A DNA stretch of 64,000 nt from Phycisphaerales bacterium PN19_bin_20 (GTDB lineage Bacteria > Planctomycetota > Phycisphaerae > Phycisphaerales > UBA1924), in NCBI GenBank assembly GCA_021173225.1, contig JAJOLK010000009.1, positions 62,001-126,000 on the forward strand, in the 5' to 3' direction. The position numbers and the translations under genes are program-made. This document shows, piece by piece, positions 36,268-44,060 of this stretch (the first letter of the stretch is position 1; each line of letters begins with the position of its first letter). The notes beneath the pieces were generated by a model. It did no database searches. It was not told where the DNA came from and saw only the letters and a program-made list of their open reading frames with translations.

Positions 36268-38048
36268 TAGGCTGGCTCCCGCCGCTGCGCCCCATCACCA
36301 CCACCGCGGGCCGCGGGCCCGAGCGGGCGCACCGGCCAGCTTGCCAGCAGCTCACGGCGGAGCTTGCCGGTCGCGGTCTTGGGCAAGCTGTCGGCCAGGT
36401 CAAAGCGGCGCGGTAGCTTGGCGGGTGAGAGAAGGCGACGAAGATGCGCCCGCAGGCTCGTGCTGGTGAGGCTCGTGCCGCTCGCTGGCACAACGATCGC
36501 TCGCAATCGCTGTAGTGTTTCGGACTGCGCCACGCCGAGCACCGCGGCCTCGGCGACGCCCGGGTGCGTCAGCAGCGCGTGCTCAACCTCAAGCGGGTTG
36601 ACCTTGAAGCCGCCGATGTCGATCAGCAGCCGCGTCCGCCCGCGGATATGCACGCGCCCGCGCGCGTCCAGCGACGCCAGGTCACCGGTCCGCAGCAGCC
36701 CATCAGGCGTCAGCGAGGCCTCAAGCCCGCCCGGCTCGTCCAGGTACGCGCTGAGCATCGAGGACGCGGCGACGCACAGCTCACCGGTCTCACCCGCCGG
36801 CGCGTCACGCGCGGGATCGCGCAGGTCAAGCACTCGCACGCGCACGCCCGGCAGCGGCGGCCCGACGCACGCGTGAAGGTCCGCCTCGTGAGCGCGGTCC
36901 GCGTTCTGGGCCTGGTCTTGGTCGTCGGCGCGACGGACCAGCACCGTGCCGAGTTCGGTGCTGCCGAAGAGCTGGCCGACCGGCACGCCCCAGCTCTTGG
37001 TAAACGCCGTTGCGGCCCGCGCTGGCAGCGGCGATCCGGCGCTCACGGCCGTGCGCAGTGTGACGTGTGCGCCGGGCGTGCATCGCGCGAGCGCTTCAAA
37101 CACAAACGGCACCCCAGGCAGTACGGTGACGCCCGCGCACAGCTCACGGGCGACAACGCACGCGTCCATCGGGTGCACAACGCGCAGGGCCGCACCGCTC
37201 AGCACGCTGCCTACCAGCACGTCCACGCCGTAAGAGTGGCTGAGCGGGATGACGGCCATGAGCACCGACTGCGCGGTGAGGCCCAGGCCCGCGACGACCT
37301 GCCGAGCGTCTGCGTCGAGCGCCGCGAGCGACCGGACCGCGAGCCTTGGCAGCCCGGTGGTGCCAGAGCTTGCGAGCACCAGGCTCGGGCCAAGAGCCGG
37401 GCGAACCGTCACGCCGGCGCGCGCGTGCTCTGGCGGTAGATCACTCCGGCTCGCGACGCACACGGCAAGCTGCGCGCTTGTCGCAACGCCCGCTCGCGAT
37501 GACGCGTTCCACGGGCCATCGGGCACCGACATGTTCAGCGCGCTGGCCAGCGCGAGCGCCGCCTCACGCCCGGGGAAGCCGGGCATCGGAAGCACAACCG
37601 CAAAGGCCCCGGCACGGCGCGCGACCCCCGGCCCCTCACTGGCGACGGCGGTCGGGTGCAGCGGAAGCACACAGCGCCCGGCTTGTAGGCCCGCGAGCGT
37701 CCACGCCGCCATCTCTGCGCCCGGCTCGAGCGGGACGACCACAGGCCCAAGCTCACCCGCAACATCAACACAGACGCCGCGCCCGCCGCCTCGCGCTCGT
37801 GCGCCCGCTCGGGCCAAAACGCTGGCGCGGGCTCTCACCATTGCATAGAGCTCGGCCCAGTTCACGCCGCGCCGGCCGCGCGCGTCGCACTCGGTCACCG
37901 CCTCATCCGCCCCGCGCTCGCGGGCGTGCCTTGCCAGCGCTGCCAGCAGCCCAAAGCCCGCGTGGCAGGCCGAGTGGTCATGCTGTGGCTCGCGCGCGGC
38001 CGTGCGACTGTCTGAACGCACCGGGTTCTGAGTCGCTCGCACGCTCAC
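36267..38048 (-). CDS. AMP-dependent acyl/aryl-CoA (or acyl-ACP) ligase
   Basis: 593 residues from a GTG at 38048 (GTGA overlap with the chorismatase stop). ANL superfamily: P-loop SSGTTGLPR (227-235, with Arg for the usual Lys), IPLSHSYGVD, LFGSTELGT, LLRTGDLASLDARGRVHIRGR, IGGFKVNPLEVE, and the A10 catalytic lysine in PKTATGK (K562). It adenylates a carboxylic acid and transfers it to CoA or ACP. With a hydroxybenzoate-forming chorismatase just upstream and an ACP in the same operon, the likely role is loading the aryl starter. The N-terminal 30 residues are unstructured-looking. Confidence 0.88.
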   Translation of the reverse strand: MSVRATQNPVRSDSRTAAREPQHDHSACHAGFGLLAALARHARERGADEAVTECDARGRRGVNWAELYAMVRARASVLARAGARARGGGRGVCVDVAGELGPVVVPLEPGAEMAAWTLAGLQAGRCVLPLHPTAVASEGPGVARRAGAFAVVLPMPGFPGREAALALASALNMSVPDGPWNASSRAGVATSAQLAVCVASRSDLPPEHARAGVTVRPALGPSLVLASSGTTGLPRLAVRSLAALDADARQVVAGLGLTAQSVLMAVIPLSHSYGVDVLVGSVLSGAALRVVHPMDACVVARELCAGVTVLPGVPFVFEALARCTPGAHVTLRTAVSAGSPLPARAATAFTKSWGVPVGQLFGSTELGTVLVRRADDQDQAQNADRAHEADLHACVGPPLPGVRVRVLDLRDPARDAPAGETGELCVAASSMLSAYLDEPGGLEASLTPDGLLRTGDLASLDARGRVHIRGRTRLLIDIGGFKVNPLEVEHALLTHPGVAEAAVLGVAQSETLQRLRAIVVPASGTSLTSTSLRAHLRRLLSPAKLPRRFDLADSLPKTATGKLRRELLASWPVRPLGPAARGGGDGAQRREPA

Positions 38049-39118
38049 GTGTCTGCCGTCCGGCGGCGCCTGGCGGTGGCCACCTTGCCCGCATGAGCGC
38101 CGGGCGCGTGGTCGAGGCTCAGCACCAGCTCAACCTCCACCAGCAAATCACGCCGGCAGATGCTGGCCCTGTTCAGCTCCAGCTCGCAGCCTTGGGGCAG
38201 CGCGCTGCGCAGCGCCGCGCGCACGGCCCCGTCATCGCCCGCGCCGGGCACATACACGCGCGCAGAGATCGCCTGATCAACCGACCACGCGCCCCTCGCG
38301 CAAGGCGCTGCGGCCGCGACGGCACGAAGGTTGGCGATCGTCTCTTCAAGCTGCCTCGCCAGGTTGCCGGGGTGAACGGTGTCCTCACCCAGGACGCTGG
38401 CGGTGCCGCCGACGATCAGGCTTGGGACGCCCGCCAGGTGCGTCAGCGTCGCGCGTGCAAAGCATGGCGGGCGGGGCCCGAAGCGCTTGGAGTATCGGAA
38501 CGCTGGTACCTGCCGGGGGTTGTCTATTGCCGCTCCGGGGTGCCCGCTGCCGAGCGCATAGACCGCCAGCGCATGGCCCCGGTGCCCAACGCACGTCGCG
38601 GTCGGTAGCGTCCGCCCGAAGCCCTCGGGGCGGCCCAGCAGCGCGGTGAAGGCCTCAAAGCGCCCGGCGTTGAACGTCTGGTAGCGCTCTGGATGCAGAG
38701 CGGTCGGCTCGTGTATCCCCGGCAGGAAGCTCCACATGCGTACCAAGTGCGGGGCCGAGGACGCGAGGACCTGCTCAAGCACCAGGTTGATCATCTCACG
38801 CGTCGCGCGCTGAAAGCTGGTACCGTCCAGCGCGCGGGCCTTGGGCAGCACCGAGCCCGCCAGGCTCACCTCGCCCCGCTGCGCCAGCCACAGTGATGCG
38901 CCGGGCGCGCCGGTGATCGCTGGCAGTATGCAGGCAGAAGGCTCACCTGACAGTTGCTGGGCCCAGCGAGGCGGCGCGAGGCCGTCGGTCCCGGACGGGC
39001 ACCAGATCCCGCTCACGCCCGGCAGAGGCGCGGTTCGCTGGCCGTGCAAACGCGGGCCCACCGCCGACCGCTCGGCGGGCGGGGCGAGCTCCAGCATGGG
39101 TTCCATCGGCGGGTGCAT
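38045..39118 (-). CDS. Chorismatase (XanB2/Hyg5/FkbO family)
   Basis: 357 residues. Family marks: HLVRMWSFLPGIHEP then ERYQTFNAGRFEAF (residues about 130-155), RQVPAFRYSKRFGPRPPCFARATL, SLIVGGTASVLGEDTVHPGN, and the C-terminal ICRRDLLVEVE. These enzymes hydrolyse or eliminate the pyruvyl group of chorismate. C321 and E328 have the seven-residue spacing I recall for the Hyg5 catalytic Cys/Glu pair, which would give 3-hydroxybenzoate, the starter unit of xanthomonadin. It is followed by the AMP ligase with overlapping stop and start. Met 5 or Met 8 could also be the start. Confidence 0.82.
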   Translation of the reverse strand: MHPPMEPMLELAPPAERSAVGPRLHGQRTAPLPGVSGIWCPSGTDGLAPPRWAQQLSGEPSACILPAITGAPGASLWLAQRGEVSLAGSVLPKARALDGTSFQRATREMINLVLEQVLASSAPHLVRMWSFLPGIHEPTALHPERYQTFNAGRFEAFTALLGRPEGFGRTLPTATCVGHRGHALAVYALGSGHPGAAIDNPRQVPAFRYSKRFGPRPPCFARATLTHLAGVPSLIVGGTASVLGEDTVHPGNLARQLEETIANLRAVAAAAPCARGAWSVDQAISARVYVPGAGDDGAVRAALRSALPQGCELELNRASICRRDLLVEVELVLSLDHAPGAHAGKVATARRRRTADT

Positions 39119-39185
39119 CGAACCCCCAGTGTACCGACTCTGTTTGATCCTGCCCGCCTGGCCGAAGTAGCCTTAATTGCCCAGA

Positions 39186-40070
39186 TTACCCACCAACTTT
39201 TGGCCCCGCGGCGGGGGAGGTAGGTGCGGGCGTGGGGGTGGGCATGGGCGTGGCAGGTAAGACGGGCCCGAGCGGAAAGACGGTTGTGGTGCCCTCGGGC
39301 GTGTTCAATCCGAGCTCCGCGGCGGGCACGACCACGTTTACGCGCACGTCAAAAAGTGTCATTTCAGTGCGCTCTAGATCGCCGTCAACAATGACCACCC
39401 GCGTTGCCGCGGGGATCCGCAGGTCCAGCAGCACGCCAACGCTCGATACGTGCCTGGCCAAGCTCGCGTCCTTGGGCGTGAGCTTGACGCCCAGCAGCTC
39501 GGCGCCGTCGCGCCGCTCACGCTCGGGTGTGACGCCTAGCTCTGCCAAGGGCATCTGCGCGAACCAGAACCTTCCGCGCAGCGCGTCAATGCTTGGCAGC
39601 GGCGCACCGGCGAGGTCTCGGAACTCTGCGCCCATGGGGTAGACCTCGACGCGATTGTCCTGCGGGTAGAGGATGCTCAATGCCGTCGGCGTCACGAGCA
39701 TCGTCATCGCGCGCGGGGTGGTGGTCGTCCACTTGACCGTGCCGGCGGCGCTGACAACCGTCCCACTCGAGACCAGCGGCCGCTTGAGCATCGGGGTGTG
39801 CTTGGCCTGCTCAAACCCAGCGCGGAGCGTCTTGACCTTGGCGATTAGCGCGTCGGCCCGCGCCAACCGCTGCGTGAACGCAGGGTCCTCGACAGGTGTC
39901 GTGGCGAGCAACGGCGCAGGCGTTGGGCTCGGCCCGGGTGTGAGAACTGCGGGTGGCGTGTCGCCGCGCGCAGGACTTGGCACGCAAGCGAGCGTGAGGG
40001 TCATCGCGATGGCAACGGCCCAAGTGAACGCGCACTGGCCTTGATGTAACCACGCTGGTTGCTGATTCAC
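39186..40070 (-). CDS. LolA-like periplasmic carrier protein
   Basis: 294 residues from a GTG at 40070 (GTGA overlap with the dehydratase stop). Signal peptide (FTWAVAIAMTLTLACVPSPARG), a Pro/Thr-rich segment, then a LolA-type fold: TLRAGFEQAKHTPMLKRPLVSSGTVV, GTVKWTTTTPRAMTMLVTPTALSILYPQDNRVEVY and RVVIVDGDLERTEMTLFDVRVN. The C-terminus is Pro/Thr-rich. LolA-like proteins are regular members of aryl-polyene clusters, thought to ferry the lipid across the periplasm between the MMPL exporter and the outer membrane. Confidence 0.82.
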   Translation of the reverse strand: MNQQPAWLHQGQCAFTWAVAIAMTLTLACVPSPARGDTPPAVLTPGPSPTPAPLLATTPVEDPAFTQRLARADALIAKVKTLRAGFEQAKHTPMLKRPLVSSGTVVSAAGTVKWTTTTPRAMTMLVTPTALSILYPQDNRVEVYPMGAEFRDLAGAPLPSIDALRGRFWFAQMPLAELGVTPERERRDGAELLGVKLTPKDASLARHVSSVGVLLDLRIPAATRVVIVDGDLERTEMTLFDVRVNVVVPAAELGLNTPEGTTTVFPLGPVLPATPMPTPTPAPTSPAAGPKVGG

Positions 40071-40555
40071 TGGCCACTCCTTCCGCTGGAAGCATCGTCC
40101 ATGGCCGAGAGCACGACGGTGCCGGTGGCGACGACGACACCCTGCGCTTCGGCCCGGACGTCCAGCAGATGCAGCGGGCCGATGCTGCGGGTCAGGGTGG
40201 CGTGCAGGGCGATCTCTGCTGGCGGGCGCACCCCGCCGAGGATCCTGACGTTGACCTGGCTAAGCCGCGCTGACGCAAACTCTCGACTGCCATCATCGGA
40301 ATTAACGGCTCCACGACGACCAGCGAACGCGACGAGCCCGCCGAGCTGCGCGAGCGCCTCGGCAATGAGCACCCCGGGCACTAAAGGCGTTCCAGGAAAG
40401 TGCCCAGCCAGGAAAGCCTCGTCCCCGCGGACGATCCACGCGCCCCGCGCCGTCACGCCCAGCTCCAGCGCGTCAAGTCGCGAGACGAAGCGGAACGGCT
40501 CGGCGTGCGGGAGCGACGCGAGGGCCCGAGCCAGATCAGCCGGGCTCGCGCTCAT
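40067..40555 (-). CDS. FabZ/FabA-like 3-hydroxyacyl-ACP dehydratase
   Basis: 162 residues, ATG at 40555 in an ATGA overlap with the ACP stop. Hot-dog fold with GHFPGTPLVPGVLIAEALAQ: catalytic His52 and Glu66. It removes water from 3-hydroxyacyl-ACP to give the trans double bonds of the polyene. Only one dehydratase is present, while typical aryl-polyene loci carry two, and no ketoreductase is encoded here, so cellular FabG may serve. Confidence 0.9.
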   Translation of the reverse strand: MSASPADLARALASLPHAEPFRFVSRLDALELGVTARGAWIVRGDEAFLAGHFPGTPLVPGVLIAEALAQLGGLVAFAGRRGAVNSDDGSREFASARLSQVNVRILGGVRPPAEIALHATLTRSIGPLHLLDVRAEAQGVVVATGTVVLSAMDDASSGRSGQ

Positions 40556-40845
40556 GGGCCAACCTGGCCCTGCTGTTGGGCCTGCTGCTGGAGGTGGGCC
40601 TGCGCGTCGACGTAGGCCGCCAGCGATCGAACAGTGGCGAACGCCGCCTTGTCCATCTGCCCCTCGCGTACCTTGATGGCAAACTCCTTCTCGATGTTGG
40701 TGACGATCAAGAGGATGTCGAGTGAGTCAAGGTCGAACTCGCCGCCGACCAGCGGCGTGTCGTCGCCGGTCATCGCTTCTGGCCCCTGGTTCAGGCTCGT
40801 CCGCAGGACCCTCTTGACCCGTTCCAGCGTTTGCTCATTGTGCAT
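40552..40845 (-). CDS. Acyl carrier protein
   Basis: 97 residues. Four-helix ACP with the phosphopantetheine attachment site DLDSLDIL (S41). Helix I carries LERVKRVLR and the C-terminus is an unusual Gln-rich tail (HLQQQAQQQGQ). It carries the growing aryl-polyene for the ketosynthase, dehydratase and ligase of this locus. Its ATG lies 11 bases inside the antiporter gene. Confidence 0.92.
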   Translation of the reverse strand: MHNEQTLERVKRVLRTSLNQGPEAMTGDDTPLVGGEFDLDSLDILLIVTNIEKEFAIKVREGQMDKAAFATVRSLAAYVDAQAHLQQQAQQQGQVGP

Positions 40846-42301
40846 GCTTCAACCGTCCAGTCTCTGAGTCCGCGGCTGCGCCGGTGGTTGCGGAGGCGGG
40901 ACCAGAGGGTACCACCACCATCACTCCGCCCTCCCGCGAGTCCGCACGATTTGCCACCCCACCCCGGCGGCCCCTCAAGATCAGATCAAACAACGGCGTG
41001 GCCATCAGCGTGGTGACAATCGCCATGATGACGCCCACGGCGAACATCGTCGGGGTGATCACCCCGCGCTCGAGCCCAATGTTCAGGATGATCAGCTCCA
41101 TCAGCCCGCGCGCGTTCATCATCGCGCCGATGGCCCAGGCCTGGCGCGTCGGCTCACCCGCCAGTCGGGCCGCTAGCGCGCACGCCAGCAGTTTGCCGCC
41201 ACAGGCCGCCAACGTCACAACCCCCGCCAGCGCCCACAGGGCCCAAGAGTCCAGCAGCGTGAGGCGCGTGCTGAGCCCGCTGCTGACAAAGAACATCGGC
41301 AAAAGCATCGTGCTGGCCAGGGGCATCGCCATCCGCGTGATGCTGGTGGCAACCGTGCCCCGTGGCATTACCAGTCCGAGAATGAACGCCCCAAAGACCG
41401 CGTACACGCCGATGATGTCGGTAAACCACGAGGCCAGCGCCAGCAGCATCAGCACGCCGACAAACTTCTCAGGCGCCAGCGGCCAAGCACCGCCATCTTG
41501 AGCTGCGCCTGCGCTCTTGCCTGCGCTGGGGGCCACACCAGCAGCCAAACCAGATTTTGACCCAGGAGTCGGCCCGTTTAGCCACTTTGCCAGCAGTGGC
41601 TTGAGGACCAGCCGCGCGAAGAAGGCGTACGCCACAGCGCCGCCGATGGCCTTAGCCGCGATCCACCAGTTGTCGGCCAGCATGGCGAGGATCAGCGCCA
41701 ACACGCCCCAGGCGACGACGTCGTCGATTGCGCCGGCGGCCAACAGCAGCGTGCCCATGCTTGTACCCGCCAGGCCGCGCTCGGTGATGATCCGCGCCAG
41801 CATGGGGAAGGCGGTGATCGCCAGCGCGGAGCCCATGAAGAGCATCGCCTCGTGCCGCTGTACGCCCTCGGGAAACAGCTCGTAGCGGTCAAAGGCCCAC
41901 CACGCGACCAGCCCGCCGAGCACGAAGGGTGCAAATATGCCCGAGAGTGAGACCGCCGCCGCCGACCGGGCCCGCTTGGCCAGAAGGTCGGTGCGAAACT
42001 CAAGCCCGACCAGGAACATGTACAGCGAGAGCCCGAGCTGCGCCAGCACATAGATGACGCTGCGCGATTGCGGCGGGAAGAGCCACGCGAACCACTCTGG
42101 CCAGACCGCGCCCAGCAGGCTCGGCCCCAGCAGCACCCCGGCAATCATCTGGCCGACGACCTCGGGCTGACCAATCGCCTTGGCGATGCGCCCAACCAGC
42201 TTGCAGGCCCCAAGGATCAGCGCGAGCTGCAAAAAGAACAGCACTGAAAGGTCAAAGTTGCCGATCGCGCCGGCACCAAGATGAAGACCTAAGGGGCCCA
42301 T
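40835..42301 (-). CDS. CPA2-family cation/proton antiporter
   Basis: 488 residues from the ATG at 42301 (the frame is open further up, over the divergent methyltransferase gene). About 12 membrane helices: LFFLQLALILGACKLVGRIAKAIGQPEVVGQMIAGVLLGPSLLG, GLSLYMFLVGLEF, GSALAITAFPMLARII, GAIDDVVAWGVLALIL (the Asp pair expected for ion binding) and MMNARGLMELIILNIGLE. There is no C-terminal TrkA-type regulatory domain. It exchanges Na or K for protons. It overlaps the ACP start, so it is the first gene of the polyene operon; whether it serves the pathway is unknown. Confidence 0.9.
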   Translation of the reverse strand: MGPLGLHLGAGAIGNFDLSVLFFLQLALILGACKLVGRIAKAIGQPEVVGQMIAGVLLGPSLLGAVWPEWFAWLFPPQSRSVIYVLAQLGLSLYMFLVGLEFRTDLLAKRARSAAAVSLSGIFAPFVLGGLVAWWAFDRYELFPEGVQRHEAMLFMGSALAITAFPMLARIITERGLAGTSMGTLLLAAGAIDDVVAWGVLALILAMLADNWWIAAKAIGGAVAYAFFARLVLKPLLAKWLNGPTPGSKSGLAAGVAPSAGKSAGAAQDGGAWPLAPEKFVGVLMLLALASWFTDIIGVYAVFGAFILGLVMPRGTVATSITRMAMPLASTMLLPMFFVSSGLSTRLTLLDSWALWALAGVVTLAACGGKLLACALAARLAGEPTRQAWAIGAMMNARGLMELIILNIGLERGVITPTMFAVGVIMAIVTTLMATPLFDLILRGRRGGVANRADSREGGVMVVVPSGPASATTGAAADSETGRLKHAQ

Positions 42302-42418
42302 TGAAGCCAGTCTACCACTTCGGACCCGCCACGGCCCGCCACGGCCCGCCCGGCCAGCCCTCAGGGTCACCGGACCCACAGCTTGCGGTCGGGCTCGCGC
42401 TCGGCTAGCGTGCAGGCT

Positions 42419-43195
42419 GTGAGCACCGCCACTGACCCCAACCCGCCCGCGCCGCTCCCCCCGCACCCGATGATGCAGGAGTATTACGCCGACGCCGCCC
42501 AGCGCCGAGCGTTCCTCACCGAGATCTTCGACGCCACGGCTGACGACTACGACCGCGTCGAGCGCTGGCTCAGCTTCGGCAGCGGGCGCTGGTACCGGCG
42601 CAAGGCCCTGCAGCGCGCCGGGCTCAAGCCCGGGGCGCAGGTGCTGGATGTCGCCGTCGGTACCGGGCTGGTCGCCCGCGAGGCTCTCGCCATCGTGGGA
42701 CCAAGCGGGAGTGTTGTGGGCATTGACCCAAGCCGCGAGATGCTCAAGCGCGCAGTTGACGCGCTGGGCATCGCCGGGCATGTCGCGCACGCTGAGGCCA
42801 TGCCGCTAGCGCCGGCAAGTGTTGACTTTATCTCAATGGGCTACGCGCTGCGGCACATGGACGACCTGCGCGTGGTCTTTGCCGAGCAGCTGCGCGTGCT
42901 CCGCCCGGGCGGACGCGTCTGCGTGCTGGAGATCACCCGTCCAACCAGCGCCGTCGGGCGGGCCGTGCTGCGGGGCTACCTGAAGTTCCTCTCGCGCACC
43001 GTCGGGCGCATCGCGGGCCTGCGCCCACGCACCGGCGAGCTGTGGGAGTATTACTGGGAGACCATCGACCAGTGCGTACCGCCCGAGAAAGTCATGGCCG
43101 CCATGACCGACGCGGGTTTCGCCAACGTTGCCCGGCACCGTGAGCTTGGTCTGTTCAGTGAGTTCACCGCGACCAAGCCCGCGACCACCGCCTGA
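42419..43195 (+). CDS. UbiE-like class I SAM-dependent methyltransferase
   Basis: About 258 residues from the GTG at 42419; the ATG at 42470 (MMQEYYADAAQRR) is an equally good start. Rossmann fold with the SAM-binding VLDVAVGTGLVA, then VVGIDPSREMLKRA, AEAMPLAPASVDFISMGYALRHMDDL and LRVLRPGGRVCVLEITRP, close to the UbiE/MenG group that C-methylates quinone precursors. It could also methylate the aryl head of the polyene, since it diverges from that operon with a 117-base gap. Quinone biosynthesis remains the default guess. Confidence 0.85.
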   Translation: MSTATDPNPPAPLPPHPMMQEYYADAAQRRAFLTEIFDATADDYDRVERWLSFGSGRWYRRKALQRAGLKPGAQVLDVAVGTGLVAREALAIVGPSGSVVGIDPSREMLKRAVDALGIAGHVAHAEAMPLAPASVDFISMGYALRHMDDLRVVFAEQLRVLRPGGRVCVLEITRPTSAVGRAVLRGYLKFLSRTVGRIAGLRPRTGELWEYYWETIDQCVPPEKVMAAMTDAGFANVARHRELGLFSEFTATKPATTA

Positions 43196-43253
43196 GGCCG
43201 CGCCACCAGGCGCACAAATGAGCGTCTGCCCTTAGTCAACGTACACTCAGGCC

Positions 43254-43481
43254 GTGGGCGACAAACCGCGATCAGTTACGCTCCTGCGGCTGCTGCCCGC
43301 CGTAGCAGGCCTGGCCCTGCTGGCGTACAGCGGTTACGCGCTGGCCACCGGGCGAATCATCAGCACCTGGGGCAACACCTCGACCCGCCCAGACTTCTTC
43401 TACTGGCTCACACTCGGCGCGTTGGTGCTGATCGGTGCGGGCAACCTGTTCTTCGCCGTCGGCACCAGGCGCAAGCCCTGA
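43254..43481 (+). CDS. Small two-helix membrane protein
   Basis: 75 residues from a GTG. Two hydrophobic segments (LLPAVAGLALLAYSGYALA and FYWLTLGALVLIGAGNLFFAVG) and a basic C-terminus. No known family. It starts 58 bases after the methyltransferase and may be co-transcribed. A short GC hairpin around 43539-43558 (CGCACGCTTCGCGTGGG) could terminate this unit. Confidence 0.6.
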   Translation: MGDKPRSVTLLRLLPAVAGLALLAYSGYALATGRIISTWGNTSTRPDFFYWLTLGALVLIGAGNLFFAVGTRRKP

Positions 43482-43625
43482 CTCGTTCCGCCAGAGCGCG
43501 GCATTCCGATTCTCGCTTTCACTCATTCGTCTGGGGTACCCGCACGCTTCGCGTGGGTCTTCGCTCTCTCGCCTTTAATCCTCTTCGCGAGCACAAGCTT
43601 GAGCAGTGGTCCGTAGCAGACGTGC

Positions 43626-44060
43626 TCAGAACGGCCACTCGATGTTCAGCGTGTGCAGTCGCCCTGAGAGGCTGCTGAAGCTGAACTTCACCAGCGCGAG
43701 ATCGAGGTTGTAACCCCAGATCATGACCCCCTCGGGCGGCACGCGCGGCGCGGCCTGCACGCTCAGCGCCTTGCCGTAGGTCGCCAGCAGCGCCTCATCT
43801 TTGACCGGGCCCAGACCTTGTGCGAACGTCACCGTCAGGCGCGTGCGTGTTGAGTCCACCGACTGCGCCACCGCGATGCGCTCAATGACCTTTCCGCTGG
43901 GCACGTGCAGGTAGTGGACCCAATTGCCGACCTCAAGATCTTTGCTCAGTCGCACGCCCAGGCAGTGCTCGAAGTGGTTCAGATCTGTCCGGCGTGGCGT
44001 GACCAGCGCGCGGACGAGCCGGTCGATGTGAGCGAAGTCGATGGCCGCCTGCTGGTTCAT
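43626..44060 (-). CDS. Unknown protein, candidate immunity to the PAAR-metallopeptidase
   Basis: 144 residues, ATG in a 4-base ATGA overlap with the stop of the PAAR-metallopeptidase gene. Soluble, with VHYLHVPSGKVIERIAVAQSVDSTRTRLTVTFAQGLG. No signal peptide and no known family. Last gene of this T6SS transcription unit. A small gene coupled directly downstream of an effector is typically its immunity protein; that is inference from position. Confidence 0.6.
   Translation of the reverse strand: MNQQAAIDFAHIDRLVRALVTPRRTDLNHFEHCLGVRLSKDLEVGNWVHYLHVPSGKVIERIAVAQSVDSTRTRLTVTFAQGLGPVKDEALLATYGKALSVQAAPRVPPEGVMIWGYNLDLALVKFSFSSLSGRLHTLNIEWPF

Noticed and set aside
43196..43625. tRNA or small RNA gene around the 43.5 kb gap
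   Set aside because: Only a short GC hairpin is visible; no cloverleaf or conserved tRNA bases.
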